From the NCBI GenBank assembly GCA_910589415.1, contig OU342633.1:5928858-5992857 (forward strand): a DNA stretch of 64,000 bases, written 5' to 3'. The notes beneath the pieces are model-generated. The model had not been told where the DNA came from. It saw only the letters and a list, made by a program, of their open reading frames with translations, and did no database searches. Numbering within the stretch: position 1 is the stretch's first letter; each line of letters opens with the position of its first letter. The stretch is from Malachius bipustulatus (lineage: Eukaryota; Arthropoda; Insecta; Coleoptera; Melyridae). Positions 9,732-20,046 of the stretch are shown here, in pieces. The position numbers and the translations under genes are program-made.

Positions 9732-10326
9732 CTACTCATAAAAAATAAATTTAGTAAGTAGCCGTATGTTATTATTCAGGAACCTTGTTCTTATCTTTTT
9801 GAAATTTATTTTTCGGGTCCCATATCATTGGTTCACTTTGATAACGTTCGAGAAACTGGAAAACTCTTTCGTCATTCCAGGTTGTCATTGTTGTTGTATT
9901 TATTTTAATTTCAGTTATTACCGTAAATACACTGCACTGTGCAGTGAATAGTCGAGCGTAAATGACAAGATCGAACGAGCCAACGTGTGGGCAGCGTCAA
10001 ATAGAGCGAAGTTGACGATAGCCGAATCTCTTTGAATTCGTGCATTTGCCGACAGCGAGGCGAACGTAGACAAACTCCGCTCACTTGGCGGAATGTTTGG
10101 GCAATCGATACGAACTTACCGTCCACACGTTCGTGTTGCCGCTGATTTGCCGGCGTTGCGCCAACGTGTGGAGCCGGCATAACGAATTTTTCACTAATTT
10201 CCAGCAAAAAATTTTTAGTTTTCGAAATATCATGTTCTTTGTAATTTTGAAGTTTAGGAAAACACCATTTTCTCTGGAACAAAAATCACACCATGGATCT
10301 AGTTAGTGTATTCAAATTTAATCTTC
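9732..10326. other. spacer with CACACG-type subterminal repeats
   Basis: Holds the right inverted end of the possible 5796-10180 transposon and otherwise no coding signal. Confidence 0.4.
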
Positions 10327-10409
10327 TGAGGGCCGGTTGTTCGTACGTCAGTTAAAAATTTTGAGATAACTACTGATTTTAAATTGCAAATTTTGAAAAT
10401 ACGGCGAAT

Positions 10410-10410
<1 letters not shown>

Positions 10411-10440
<30 letters not shown>
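10411..10440 (-). repeat. (ATT)n tail of the retrotransposon
   Basis: On the - strand GAATAAAATT is followed by about nine ATT units, the 3' tail of the element encoding the 960-codon ORF. The same AATAAA plus (ATT)n form ends the element at 24431-26340. Confidence 0.8.
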
Positions 10441-10528
10441 ATTTTATTCTGAGAAATCATCCAAATACATAAATGTGTAATCGGACAATTGAACAGCATA
10501 ACGTCAAACAAAAAAAAGAAAAAATCAT

Positions 10529-13411
10529 TCACTTATTATATAGAAATTCATTTAAATTATATGGCTCTAAATTGAGAAGTAAAATACAGATTTCTCTACG
10601 GTATGAACTTTCATTATCATACAATTTCTTAATATGTTCGGGTAACTTGTTGAACAATTTAATACACATATACAACACTCCGTTTTCTGTTACAGTTAAT
10701 CTATGTACAGGATAATTGAAATTTATTCTTCTGGATTCCCACATATTATTCGACTGCAAGTGTTCAAACAAGTACTTGTGATGTACTAGAAAATTTAAAC
10801 ATTCTTTTATATACATTGCTGCCACTGTTAGAATTCCTAACTTTTTAAATTCTCCTCTACATGAGTCAGAAGTTTTTTTATTTAGTATAATTCGTATAAC
10901 TTTCTTCTGAATCCGGAATACCCTCTCTATATCCCTGCTTGCACCAAAGAAAATTAAACCATATTTGAACCGAGACTCAAAATTACAATAGTATACAGTT
11001 TTCAGTGTTGCTAAATTTACATATTTACAAAGAATTTTTACAGTGTAACATACCGTATTTAATTTTTTGCACGTATTATTTACATGGTGATTCCAACATA
11101 GAAAGCTATCAATGTATATTCCCAGAAATTTGGTGCATTCACTGACATCAAAACTGCATTCATTCAATATTACATTACTTGGCATATTAGCTCTGTCATA
11201 GTTTGTCTTGAAAAGAACCACATTTGTCTTTTCTTCATTCAGTTTGAGACTGTTCATTCTAAACCACTTACAGACATGATCAAACTCATCATCTGTTATG
11301 GATATTAGATCGTTCATATTCTGAGCTGTGATTAGCATATTGGTATCGTCAGCGTATTTAATTGTTTTACAGGCGTTATTTATAATACTTCTGTCTAAAT
11401 CATTCGTAGACAGAATAAATAGTAAGGGGCCCATCATGCTTCCTTGAGGTACGCCTATGTTGGTGGTTTCTGTATTTGAATATGCCACTTCACCATCCCT
11501 TCTTACACATACAACCATCTGCCTGTCTTTTAAATATGATTTGAACCATTGTAGTGCGGTTCCACGCACCCCGCTACATTCCAGCTTTGATAACAGTATT
11601 TCATGGTTCAACACATCATACGCTTTGGATAAATCAAGAAATAGTCCAAGAGCTATTTCATCCTTCTCCAAGCAGTTTAAGATATCCTGGACAAGACTAA
11701 AAATAGCGGTCAGTGTGGACTTACCTTTTAGGTATCCATGCTGGCTCGTCCTCAAGTAGTTGCAGGATATATAAAAGCTCATCAGTCTGTTACACATTGC
11801 CGATTCAAATACCTTTGAAAAGGAAGACAGAATACTTATTGGACGATAGTTGCTAATTTCAGTTGGATCTCCTTTTTTGTATACAGGTGTTATAGATGCT
11901 AATTTGAGTTTTTCGGGAAATACACCATACCTAAACGAATTACTAATCATGAAAGCAAGCGGCCCAGCAATCTGCCGTATGCAAAGTTTCACCAGTTTGG
12001 TTGGTATCTCATCTACCCCACAGCTCATCTTATTCTTTAGTTTTTTGACAATATCGAAAACCTCACTTTCTGAAATTGATGTTAAATATAATGACTTCAT
12101 ATTTCTCTTTATGTTGTCTGATACAGACCCTTTATCTGATGGCATCTTTTCAATAGGTTTTTTAAGAGAATTTAAAAATTCATTTGCAATATATTCTGCC
12201 TCTCCTGAGACTTGAATTGATTTATTTTTTGTCCTACCATTTATGTGATTTATTATCTGCCAAACAGTCTTTCCTTTGTTATCTGAATTGTTTATTTGTG
12301 TTTGATATTTTTTAGATTTTTCCATTATAAGTTTTTTGTTGTATTCCTTTTTAGTTTGTTTGTACATGTCTATGAAACTATTGTCTATTCTACTTATTGT
12401 ATATAGAATATTTAGTCGGTTTTTACATTCATTTATATTTGAATCAGTGTTGTGTGTTTTTTTATTTTGGGATTTACCAGGCGATATTTTCTTCAGAGGA
12501 AATGACAAATAAAATACGCTCTGAAAGAAATTCAAAAACATTTCCCATTGTTCATTTACACATTCATCTTTGATTCTATAAATTCTGTCCCAATTTACTT
12601 CATTTAATCTGCCTATAAATGATTCAATATTTTGTTCACTAAAAATTCTAATTATTTTTAATCTACTTGTTGATACCATTAATGCTGGGAATGTTAGCTT
12701 TTGAGCTAAGTGGTCTGATATACCAGTACTGAGAACATCGGCTGATACACAGTTCTGAATATTAGTTAATATATTGTCAATGCATGTTTTACTGCTCGAT
12801 GTTATTCTAGTATAATCAAAGATTTGTTGATAGATGTCACAAGAACCTATCATTGAACAAAACCTAAATTTGTCTTTTGTATCCTGTTTTAAATCTATGT
12901 TGAAATCACCGCAAATTATTACTTTACAGTTCACCTCAATGACTACCTCCAATATATGTTCGAATTTAACAAAAAACATATCCACATTGGCACCAGATGG
13001 CCTATAAATAGTTATAACAATCAGTCTTTCACTTCCCATCTTAAATTCACATGCTGCACACTCGATTACATCACTAATAGATAACTGCTCTATATCGGTT
13101 CGTTTTTTACCCACCAGATTGTTTTTTCCATAAATTGCACATCCTCCATGTTGATTGATTCCTTTCCTGCAGAAACTTGTTATTAGCGTAAAGTTTCTTA
13201 TGCCATAGGTTGTTAGTTGTTCCTTAGTTTGCCAATGTTCTGTCAAGCAGAGAAAACAGCATTCCGGGTGTTCTTCCACCAATTCCTCTAATTCATCTAG
13301 AGAGTTTCCTAAGGATTGTATGTTTTGGTGAATCAAACTCACAATTCTCTCATCATTTGTCTGCCTGGCATTGTTTTTGGATGCACATAGCTTTAAGTTC
13401 TTCTTATTCAT
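10529..13411 (-). CDS. intact ORF2 of a Jockey/CR1-like non-LTR retrotransposon
   Basis: A 960-codon uninterrupted ORF. An apurinic-type endonuclease occupies about residues 28-250: HQNIQSLGNSLDEL, CLTEHW with the catalytic Glu, GDFNIDL, and SDHLAQ with the terminal His. The reverse transcriptase spans about 440-760: YKKGDPTEISNYRPISIL, LDLSKAYD (motif A), GVPQGSMMGPLLF (motif B), the YADD catalytic box (motif C), and FLGIYIDSFLCW. No RNase H follows. It starts at an ATG only about 20 bp from the apparent 5' end, with no ORF1 upstream, so the copy is 5'-truncated although ORF2 is complete. The related copy at 61915-63545 does retain ORF1. The intact frame suggests a recent insertion. Confidence 0.92.
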   Translation of the reverse strand: MNKKNLKLCASKNNARQTNDERIVSLIHQNIQSLGNSLDELEELVEEHPECCFLCLTEHWQTKEQLTTYGIRNFTLITSFCRKGINQHGGCAIYGKNNLVGKKRTDIEQLSISDVIECAACEFKMGSERLIVITIYRPSGANVDMFFVKFEHILEVVIEVNCKVIICGDFNIDLKQDTKDKFRFCSMIGSCDIYQQIFDYTRITSSSKTCIDNILTNIQNCVSADVLSTGISDHLAQKLTFPALMVSTSRLKIIRIFSEQNIESFIGRLNEVNWDRIYRIKDECVNEQWEMFLNFFQSVFYLSFPLKKISPGKSQNKKTHNTDSNINECKNRLNILYTISRIDNSFIDMYKQTKKEYNKKLIMEKSKKYQTQINNSDNKGKTVWQIINHINGRTKNKSIQVSGEAEYIANEFLNSLKKPIEKMPSDKGSVSDNIKRNMKSLYLTSISESEVFDIVKKLKNKMSCGVDEIPTKLVKLCIRQIAGPLAFMISNSFRYGVFPEKLKLASITPVYKKGDPTEISNYRPISILSSFSKVFESAMCNRLMSFYISCNYLRTSQHGYLKGKSTLTAIFSLVQDILNCLEKDEIALGLFLDLSKAYDVLNHEILLSKLECSGVRGTALQWFKSYLKDRQMVVCVRRDGEVAYSNTETTNIGVPQGSMMGPLLFILSTNDLDRSIINNACKTIKYADDTNMLITAQNMNDLISITDDEFDHVCKWFRMNSLKLNEEKTNVVLFKTNYDRANMPSNVILNECSFDVSECTKFLGIYIDSFLCWNHHVNNTCKKLNTVCYTVKILCKYVNLATLKTVYYCNFESRFKYGLIFFGASRDIERVFRIQKKVIRIILNKKTSDSCRGEFKKLGILTVAAMYIKECLNFLVHHKYLFEHLQSNNMWESRRINFNYPVHRLTVTENGVLYMCIKLFNKLPEHIKKLYDNESSYRREICILLLNLEPYNLNEFLYNK

Positions 13412-13764
13412 TAAAAATTTTGTTTATTTCCATATGCTTGTTTATTCCCTTCATTAAATCTAATTTGATATTTTTTAATGACTAATGATTAATGATCTTG
13501 TATTTTTAATCAGTAATTAACTCTTCTTAAAGCGAGCAGAATTCATTTTCAGAAATATCAGACCAATGGTTTGATAATACAGGGCATTTTAAAATCAGCA
13601 ATTATCTCAAAATTTTTAACTGACGTACGAACAACCGGCCTTGAAAAGCACAAATTTATGACATTTTTTTAATATAGAAAACAAAAGATTTTCCCATATG
13701 GTGTGAACTTTTTGGTGGACATTGTATATGTTTTCAGTTGTATGCCCCAGATATGCTTTATCCG

Positions 13765-14743
13765 TATACAGGGTGTTACTGAATAGGTGTTACAAACTTA
13801 AAGGGCATGTAGGAAATGCAAAAATAGGCGATAAATTTCCTGTGGACATGGGTCGTTGGAGCTTTAGTTTTCGAGATACAGGGTATGAAGTTATTGAAGT
13901 TCTTCGAAAAATTCAATATTTTTTGAATATCTTCAAACTGGTTGATCAGAATAACTCGAATTTTTTGACAGCTGTTGTACTAATTTAAGTACACGATTTG
14001 ATACTCCCATTGAAAAATTATTCAATCCAGTGGCAGAGATCTGGGTGTGTTGTTACCTTTTTTATTAAACAATTTCTACGCCACTGACACTTATGCAAAT
14101 TTGCTATCTTATGTAGATACCTCGTTTTGTTTAGATGAGAAAAGTTATTCCATGTTTTTGTTGTAGAACGCACTGTTTTTAAGATATTTCACTATGTAGG
14201 AAACCCATGCAAGCTTTTTGTAATGTAACACTCTTCAATAACGATCACAAAAATGATTACTTTATGGAAAATCTCAATAGCATTGATTTTTATGATATTT
14301 TACCTCATACAGGTTCCTACATTGCGAAGTATCTTGGAAACAGTGCGTCCTACAACAAAAACATAGAATAACTTTTCTCCTATAAACAAAACGTGCTATC
14401 TACCAAAAATAACAAATTTGCATAAAAGTCAGTGGCGTACAAATTTTTTAATAAAAAAGATAACAACACACCCAGATCTCTGCCACTGGATTGAATAATT
14501 TTTCAATGGGAGTATCAAATCATGTACTTCAATTGGTACAACAGCTGTCAAAAAATTCGAGTTATTCTGATCAGCCAGTTTGAAGATATTAAAAAAATAT
14601 TTATTTTTTCGAAGAACTTTAATACCTTGTGTCTCGAAAACTAAAGCTCCAACGACCCATGTCTACAGGAAATTTATTGCCTATTTTTTCATTTCCTACA
14701 TGCCCTTTAAGTTTGTAACACCTATTCAGTAACACCCTGTATA
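13765..14743. mobile_element. foldback element
   Basis: TATACAGGGTGTTACTGAATAGG at 13765 and its inverse ending CCCTGTATA at 14743. The arms are nearly perfect for over 450 bp, including TTGGAGCTTTAGTTTTCGAG, CAGAGATCTGGGTGTGTTG and their complements. The centre is near 14255. No coding content. Confidence 0.92.
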
Positions 14744-15687
14744 TTTCATGGAGAACTGCATATGCATTCACTGTTAATACATAATATGTTCATCCCCATG
14801 AAACTAGTATGATTACAGGTCTCGGAATGGCCGACACGGCATGCAGGGTGTTGTAGAGGTGCTCAGAAAGGCTGTAAATTTAAAACAAAAATGGTTTCCT
14901 TCGCTTTGTTACTGAGATATAGGGTGTCATTTTTCTAAAATTTGAATCAAAATGGCAGTCAACTTTAAACAACCTCCACTGGCAAACACATGATTTGACA
15001 TAACTATTACGATAGTGTTCGCTTTCTTTTCTTTTTTATTTTCGGGAACGGAATTACAGGCATTCAAAATTTATCTATTCCTTGAGTTCAACAAAATTTT
15101 TCAAAGTGGCAACTAAAATTGATTTTGAATAATATTATCGAACATGTATCCGTGCAACGATAATTGTTTTAAGCTTTGTTGGACTTGCCGTTTCATATGT
15201 TTCCATGGTAACATCTTACTGGGTATTATAGACCTACACATTATTTTTCTTCCCAAAGAAGGGCATCCAGTGCAAGTGTTGTGACTTTTTTTCCGCAAAA
15301 GTGGTCATATCTTCATAATGGAGCCATACTGGAGAAAAAAGTAAATGGACTTAGAATCTTTAATCTACAATGGATGCTGTGGTGCTGTCCGTGTTCGCCG
15401 TTTCAGGACCACCTGTATATTTTGCTTTTTATTCACATCTGTGATTTTTGGAAAATTCGGTTTTGTGGAAATAAAATCCAATCTTATATTTAGAAGAAAT
15501 TTACAAAGCAATTCAACACATCTGAACCAATTAAACCAATAGAATGAGAGTATTTCAAAACAATCGATCAATAAAATCGTGATTTAGTGGAATTATCTTG
15601 AGCAGTAAACATGTATATTTTGTCTTGCTAAATAAGCCATGAATGTTCTGAAATTCATCAGCATAGTCTGGTATTCTTTGACCCGCT
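14744..15687. other. decayed repeat, no gene
   Basis: Contains fragments such as GCAGGGTGTTGTAGAGG and GATATAGGGTGTCATTTT that resemble another CCCTGTA-ended family, but I could not pair the arms. ORFs of 60-70 codons overlap on both strands without recognisable content. Confidence 0.4.
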
Positions 15688-15811
15688 TGCACGAACGTAA
15701 TTAAAAATCTTTCAGATAATAATTACTGATTTTAAATTGTAAATTTTAAAAATATGGTGATCTTTTTTTTTGAAATTCTAAAAATAGTTTCAATGATCTT
15801 TTATTGGTAAT

Positions 15812-15836
15812 TATAATAATAATAATAATAATAATA
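15812..15836. repeat. (TAA)n target repeat, left of Dong
   Basis: About eight TAA units directly abut the Dong 5' end; a matching (TAA)n lies at its 3' end (28569-28584). Dong-type elements are known to insert in TAA repeats. Confidence 0.75.
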
Positions 15837-15905
15837 CAGTCTCGGCTACAGTCTCCCTTGCCAACCGGTGGTGAAAGCAGCGCCGGCCCAAGTGTGGTTA
15901 CTGCA

Positions 15906-17573
15906 ATGCCCCCACTAGTGGGGAGGTCTGGGCCAGCCCACCAAGCCCAACTCGACCCTGGTGTTTCTACTGGACTCCAACCGGAGACCACCAAGGCGGG
16001 AAAACAAAGGGTGCGCATGAAGTGGACGAATGAAATGAACAGCTTTATTATGCGCACCTATTACACAGTCACAAAACTTGAAACAGACAAAACACAATAC
16101 AGACAAATATTACACCAAGAATTCACAAAACAGTACCCAAACGCACAGGTCACGGAGCAGAGGATAGCTGACCAGCGAAGAGCAATCGTAGCACGTAAGC
16201 TCATTCCGCAGACAACACTCGAGAACATTAAACAGCAGGTTGCTCAAGAGTTACAACAACGGGAAAATACTACAAATACGCAGATAGAAGAAACCGCAAG
16301 TACACCTCAGGAAGACAACAGAGATACAACATTAGCATACAGCCTCACGGAAGAAACAATAAATACACAGGAGACCATGGACACTGAGCTTGTTGAGGCC
16401 CTTGAGAACTCATTGCAAACAGCATTGTTACAATTCACAGGAACGGACCCAGCAAAAAGACACAAAATACCCAAGATACATACATCATCTAAACTCGAAA
16501 AAACTCTTCAATACATGAATAAGTATATACTCCCACAACATATACGGGAAGATTCCACACTGACAGATACACACACACTGATATATACTGCACCAGTAGC
16601 GGTAGTTAGGTATCATGGCCTAAAAACAAGACCTCAGGACTCGCAGACACAACATAAACAAAACAAACCGGCTTGGGAGCGTCGGCTTGAATCGCAGATA
16701 GACGAAATTCGACGAAATCTGGGTCGGCTCACACAATATCTACAAAATAATAGATCCAAAACACTGATGAAGCATATGCACCACATTTTCAAGACAGTAA
16801 AAACTCACACAAAACATGAACATCATAACCAACACATCACTGAATACATGGACACCTTAAAACAGAAACTTGCAGCCAAAACGCAAAGACTACGTAGATA
16901 CAGAACATGCACTCAGCGAAAACAACACAACAAACAGTTTACAGAAAACGAAAAAATATTCTATAGAAACATGAATCAAAATAGTTCACAGAAAAATAAC
17001 TATGAAACACCCACAAGAGAAGAACTCACACGATACTGGTCGTCCCTTTGGTCCAATCCGGTCCAGCATAGCAAGGACGCGAGTTGGATCAGAGAGGAGG
17101 AAAAACATACACAAAACATCACAGACATGCAATTCAGCGAGATTACACCACGAGACATAAGCGATACAATCAAAAACATTCATAACTGGAAGGCACCCGG
17201 GATAGACAACATCCATAACTTCTGGTACAAGAAGTTCACATGCCTACATCCGAAACTGGCCACACATTTTACAGATATCCTCAATAATCCGCGAAACACA
17301 CCTGCATTCTTTACACAGGGCATCACATATATGATGCCAAAAAACAATAATACAGAAAACCCTACACAATACAGACCAATAACATGTCTCCCAACAATTT
17401 ACAAAATTCTGACTTCAAACATAACAAACAAAATATACTCTCATCTGGAAAACAATAACGCACCCACAGAACAGCAGAAGGGATGCCGCAGAAACCACAT
17501 GGGATGCAAGGAACAACTCCTTATCGACTCAGTGGTTCTGCGTCAGGCACATAGACAACATAGACAATTAAAC
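15906..17573 (+). pseudogene. Dong ORF, segment 1: Myb-like domain and start of RT
   Basis: The frame opens in the TAA run; the first internal ATG is at 15906. A Myb/SANT-like DNA-binding stretch begins near KWTNEMNSFIMRTYY (about 16020-16200). A Gln/Thr/His-rich linker follows, then the start of the reverse transcriptase: WKAPGIDNIHNFWYKKF, QYRPITCLPTIYKILTSN and the QQKGCRRNHMGCKEQLL block. The segment ends at the solo LTR, and the frame resumes at 18992 in phase when that insertion is removed. A 631-codon ORF reading on into the LTR is an accident of the junction. Confidence 0.85.
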
Positions 17574-18249
17574 TGTAACGTCCTTTTTTTTAAGGAATGT
17601 TACTTTTATTTGCCTTCAGACAGTTGGGAGGACAGACACATACATGAAAAGAATCACAACAATGTGCTAAAACGAAATCAATTTATTTATTTAAATTAAT
17701 AAATCAAAACATCGTGAACCGATTATATATTCTTGGTTTTCCGGCTGGCGTCGAGTTCACCTATCGCAAGGGGTGTCTAGGTCAAGGTCATCGCTCAAGC
17801 TGGTCGCCTGCTGCCGTCAGATTGCTACAAAAAACACACAAAAATACAAGATTAAATGCACCTACCCGTGGAGCGACTGCAGCACGGGAGCGAGAGATAT
17901 ATAATAACACCTCGGTTGGTGTCGATTCAGATAAGGGTTTTTACCAACAGAAGATTTCTCGATGCCGTGATTCTTGAATAAAAACTGGTATTTTATCCAG
18001 GCGGCAATAATTTGAAAATGAAATAAAAATTTGTTTGATTTTATTTTGTGGTAAATTTAATATAATAATTTCTGATTGAAATAGTAACGCTCTATGGCGT
18101 TTTAATGACTTAAAATTTATTATCTTTATTAAAAATGAAATTATTTACAAATCGAACAAACTACATGGGAATAAAATCTCTGCCACCGTATAATTGATCA
18201 ACTTTCAATTATAGGATATACAGAAGATTAAATTTACGTCTAGCCGACT

Positions 18250-18608
18250 AGATCTTCCATGTGCAACTTACGTAGAAGATCTCGATCGGTGACTTGGCGC
18301 TAGAGCAACATTCTAGCGTCTAGGGAAAAGAATTGACACCGCTCCGGAACAATTAAATCAGGGCAGGGCAACATGCTACCACTGATTTGCGTTCGATAGC
18401 CCGGAGGGCGCGCTCTGGTAAGCCACCTGGAGGAAGGTCAACTTCCTAGCTCCAGCGTGAACTTGGATGAATTTCGCGCAACGTGCGAGATTCGGGATTG
18501 GATTAAAAGTACATAAGTGGAGGAGCAACTTTCCAACACTTCGTTCCCTTTGGAGGATTCGGAGAGCTAGCAGAATATCGAAGGTCAACTTCCTAAGACG
18601 TCTGTATT
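18250..18608. other. array of hairpins with conserved loop GCAACWT
   Basis: Inside the solo LTR, hairpins with unrelated stems share a 7-nt CAAC-centred loop. They are 18250-18282 (12 pairs plus one GU, one mismatch, loop GCAACTT), 18296-18320 (9 bp with one GU, loop GCAACAT), 18427-18455 (loop GGTCAAC, with a bulge), 18471-18491 (7 bp, loop GCAACGT), and 18515-18541 (8 pairs around a 2x2 internal loop, loop GCAACTT). Weaker forms occur at 18361-18380 and 18573-18609. The array lies just downstream of the - strand TATA box, the same layout as 4692-5092 but with a different loop. Confidence 0.7.
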
Positions 18609-18639
18609 CGCTCTCCTCGATTCATTCTTCGTCCGCTGC

Positions 18640-18647
18640 TTATATAG
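18640..18647 (-). promoter_or_regulatory. TATA box of the solo LTR
   Basis: CTATATAA on the - strand; transcription would start near 18610 and read through the hairpin array. Confidence 0.55.
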
Positions 18648-18991
18648 CCGGTTTTCGCGTAAACAACGCCGTGTTATCGGGCGCGTCCCTTTTTTTGCCT
18701 GTTGCTTCTTCACGACAATAACAACATTCCTTTATTTAATTGGAAATATTACAAATTTTACCAGTGACGCTAGTTTCCGACCGTAAACAACGCCGTCTTA
18801 TCTCTTCAGTTGGCTTGGCTTCGGTTTCTTATCGGTTACTACCGTCTTTTGAATATTAATATGAGACATTTTATAAAACATAAAAGAATCGAATTTTGTA
18901 TTTAAAAATTAAAAATTAATTTATTATTTATTAAATTAATTGTGTGATTCGACGTTGCGGCGTCGTGACGCTCGACGTAACGTCACAAAAC

Positions 18992-19953
18992 ATGGCATAC
19001 ATAGATTACAAAAAAGCATTTGACAGCACACCACATACTTGGCTGATACACATATTAAACATTTACAATATTCACCCCATGCTCATCGCCTTCCTCGAGA
19101 ACATTATGACACACTGGAGAACTACACTACGTCTTACGCTCAATAAAACAACTATAACTACAGAAGAAATACCTATACGTCGAGGCATATTCCAGGGGGA
19201 CTCATTGAGTCCACTGTGGTTTTGCCTTGCCTTGAATCCACTCTCAAACATGCTGAATAATTCAAATTATGGATTCAACATCAGAGACAACAAAACAACA
19301 CACTATACTCTGTCGCATCTGCTATACATGGATGATATAAAATTATACGCATCCACACAAACACAGCTACAACATCTGCTGAAAATTACACACACATTCT
19401 CACAGGACATACATATGGAGTTTGGGTTGGAGAAATGTAAAACTCTCAACATCGAAAAAGGAACTCTGGTGGCAGGTGAATTCGCTCTTGAAAATGGCGA
19501 CAAGATTGAATCCATGGAAGAGGGCGAGGTCTATAAATATCTTGGTTTCCAGCAGGCCAAGCTCACAGAACATACACAAATAAAACAAACACTAAGAAAA
19601 ACGTACATAAACAGACTAAACCAAATATTAAAAACAAAACTGAATGCCAAAAACACAATAAAAGCAATAAACACATACGCTGTACCGACACTGACATACT
19701 TGTTTGGAGTTATACAATGGACACAGAAAGACTTAGAAGACCTCCAGAGGAAAACCCGAACAACACTCACAAGACACAAACAACATCATCCTAAATCAGC
19801 CACAGAAAGGCTGACTCTACCTAGAGAGATGGGGGGAAGAGGCCTTATTGACATACCCAATCTGCACCACAAACAGATAAATAATCTTCGAGACTTCTTT
19901 CACGCAAAACAAACCACGTCCAAACTACACAAAGCCGTAAATATCGCAGACAG
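18992..19953 (+). pseudogene. Dong ORF, segment 2: RT catalytic core
   Basis: Motif A is MAYIDYKKAFDSTPHTW, motif B is GIFQGDSLSPLWFC, and the catalytic box is YMDD in LLYMDDIKLYA, followed by YKYLGFQQ and the thumb region. It breaks at the I-like insertion after the target sequence TATCGCAGACAG and continues in the same frame at 27550. Confidence 0.88.
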
Positions 19954-20046
19954 TTAGTTAGTTAATTTAGTTATATAATGAGTGGGTCGATTAGTGACAC
20001 CCTCCACTGCGACCAAGCGGTCTATTGTGGCTCATACCTAAGTAAT

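Larger units (their letters stand above)
5796..10180. mobile_element. possible 4.4-kb DNA transposon with CCACACG inverted ends
   Basis: GGCATCCACACGCTGGCCCAAC at 5798 is matched in inverted orientation by the sequence ending near 10178 (CGGCTCCACACGTTGGCGCAAC on the - strand). Subterminal copies of CCGTCCACACGTT occur near both ends (about 5877 and 10119). The interior is foldback arms and the separate TIR element at 8046-9729, which would then be later insertions. No transposase was seen. The pairing could also be two independent miniature copies. Confidence 0.4.
10327..13640. mobile_element. TIR element, family A/B, copy A, with retrotransposon inside
   Basis: GGCCGGTTGTTCGTACGTCAG at 10329 is mirrored at about 13621-13640, and the match continues inward for about 55 bp to ACTGATTTTAAA. 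Copy B at 15688-28832 has related ends. The interior of copy A is almost entirely the - strand retrotransposon at about 10411-13430, so the original element was short (about 400 bp) and non-coding. Confidence 0.75.
17574..18987 (-). mobile_element. solo LTR inserted in the Dong ORF
   Basis: The ends are TGTAACGTCC at 17574 and GTAACGTCACA to 18987, giving the TG...CA form and short inverted termini. The flanks are a 4-bp target duplication AAAC (17570-17573 and 18988-18991). Deleting the LTR and one AAAC restores the Dong frame across the catalytic motif A. On the - strand a CTATATAA box lies at 18647-18640, about 340 bp from the LTR 5' end, followed by the hairpin array. No internal retroelement genes remain, so a full element was lost by recombination between its LTRs. 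Confidence 0.85.

Noticed and set aside
15804..17699. A single 631-codon ORF including an Ile run and the start of the LTR
   Set aside because: The N-terminal Ile run is the TAA repeat and the C-terminal end is LTR sequence; only about 15906-17573 belongs to Dong.
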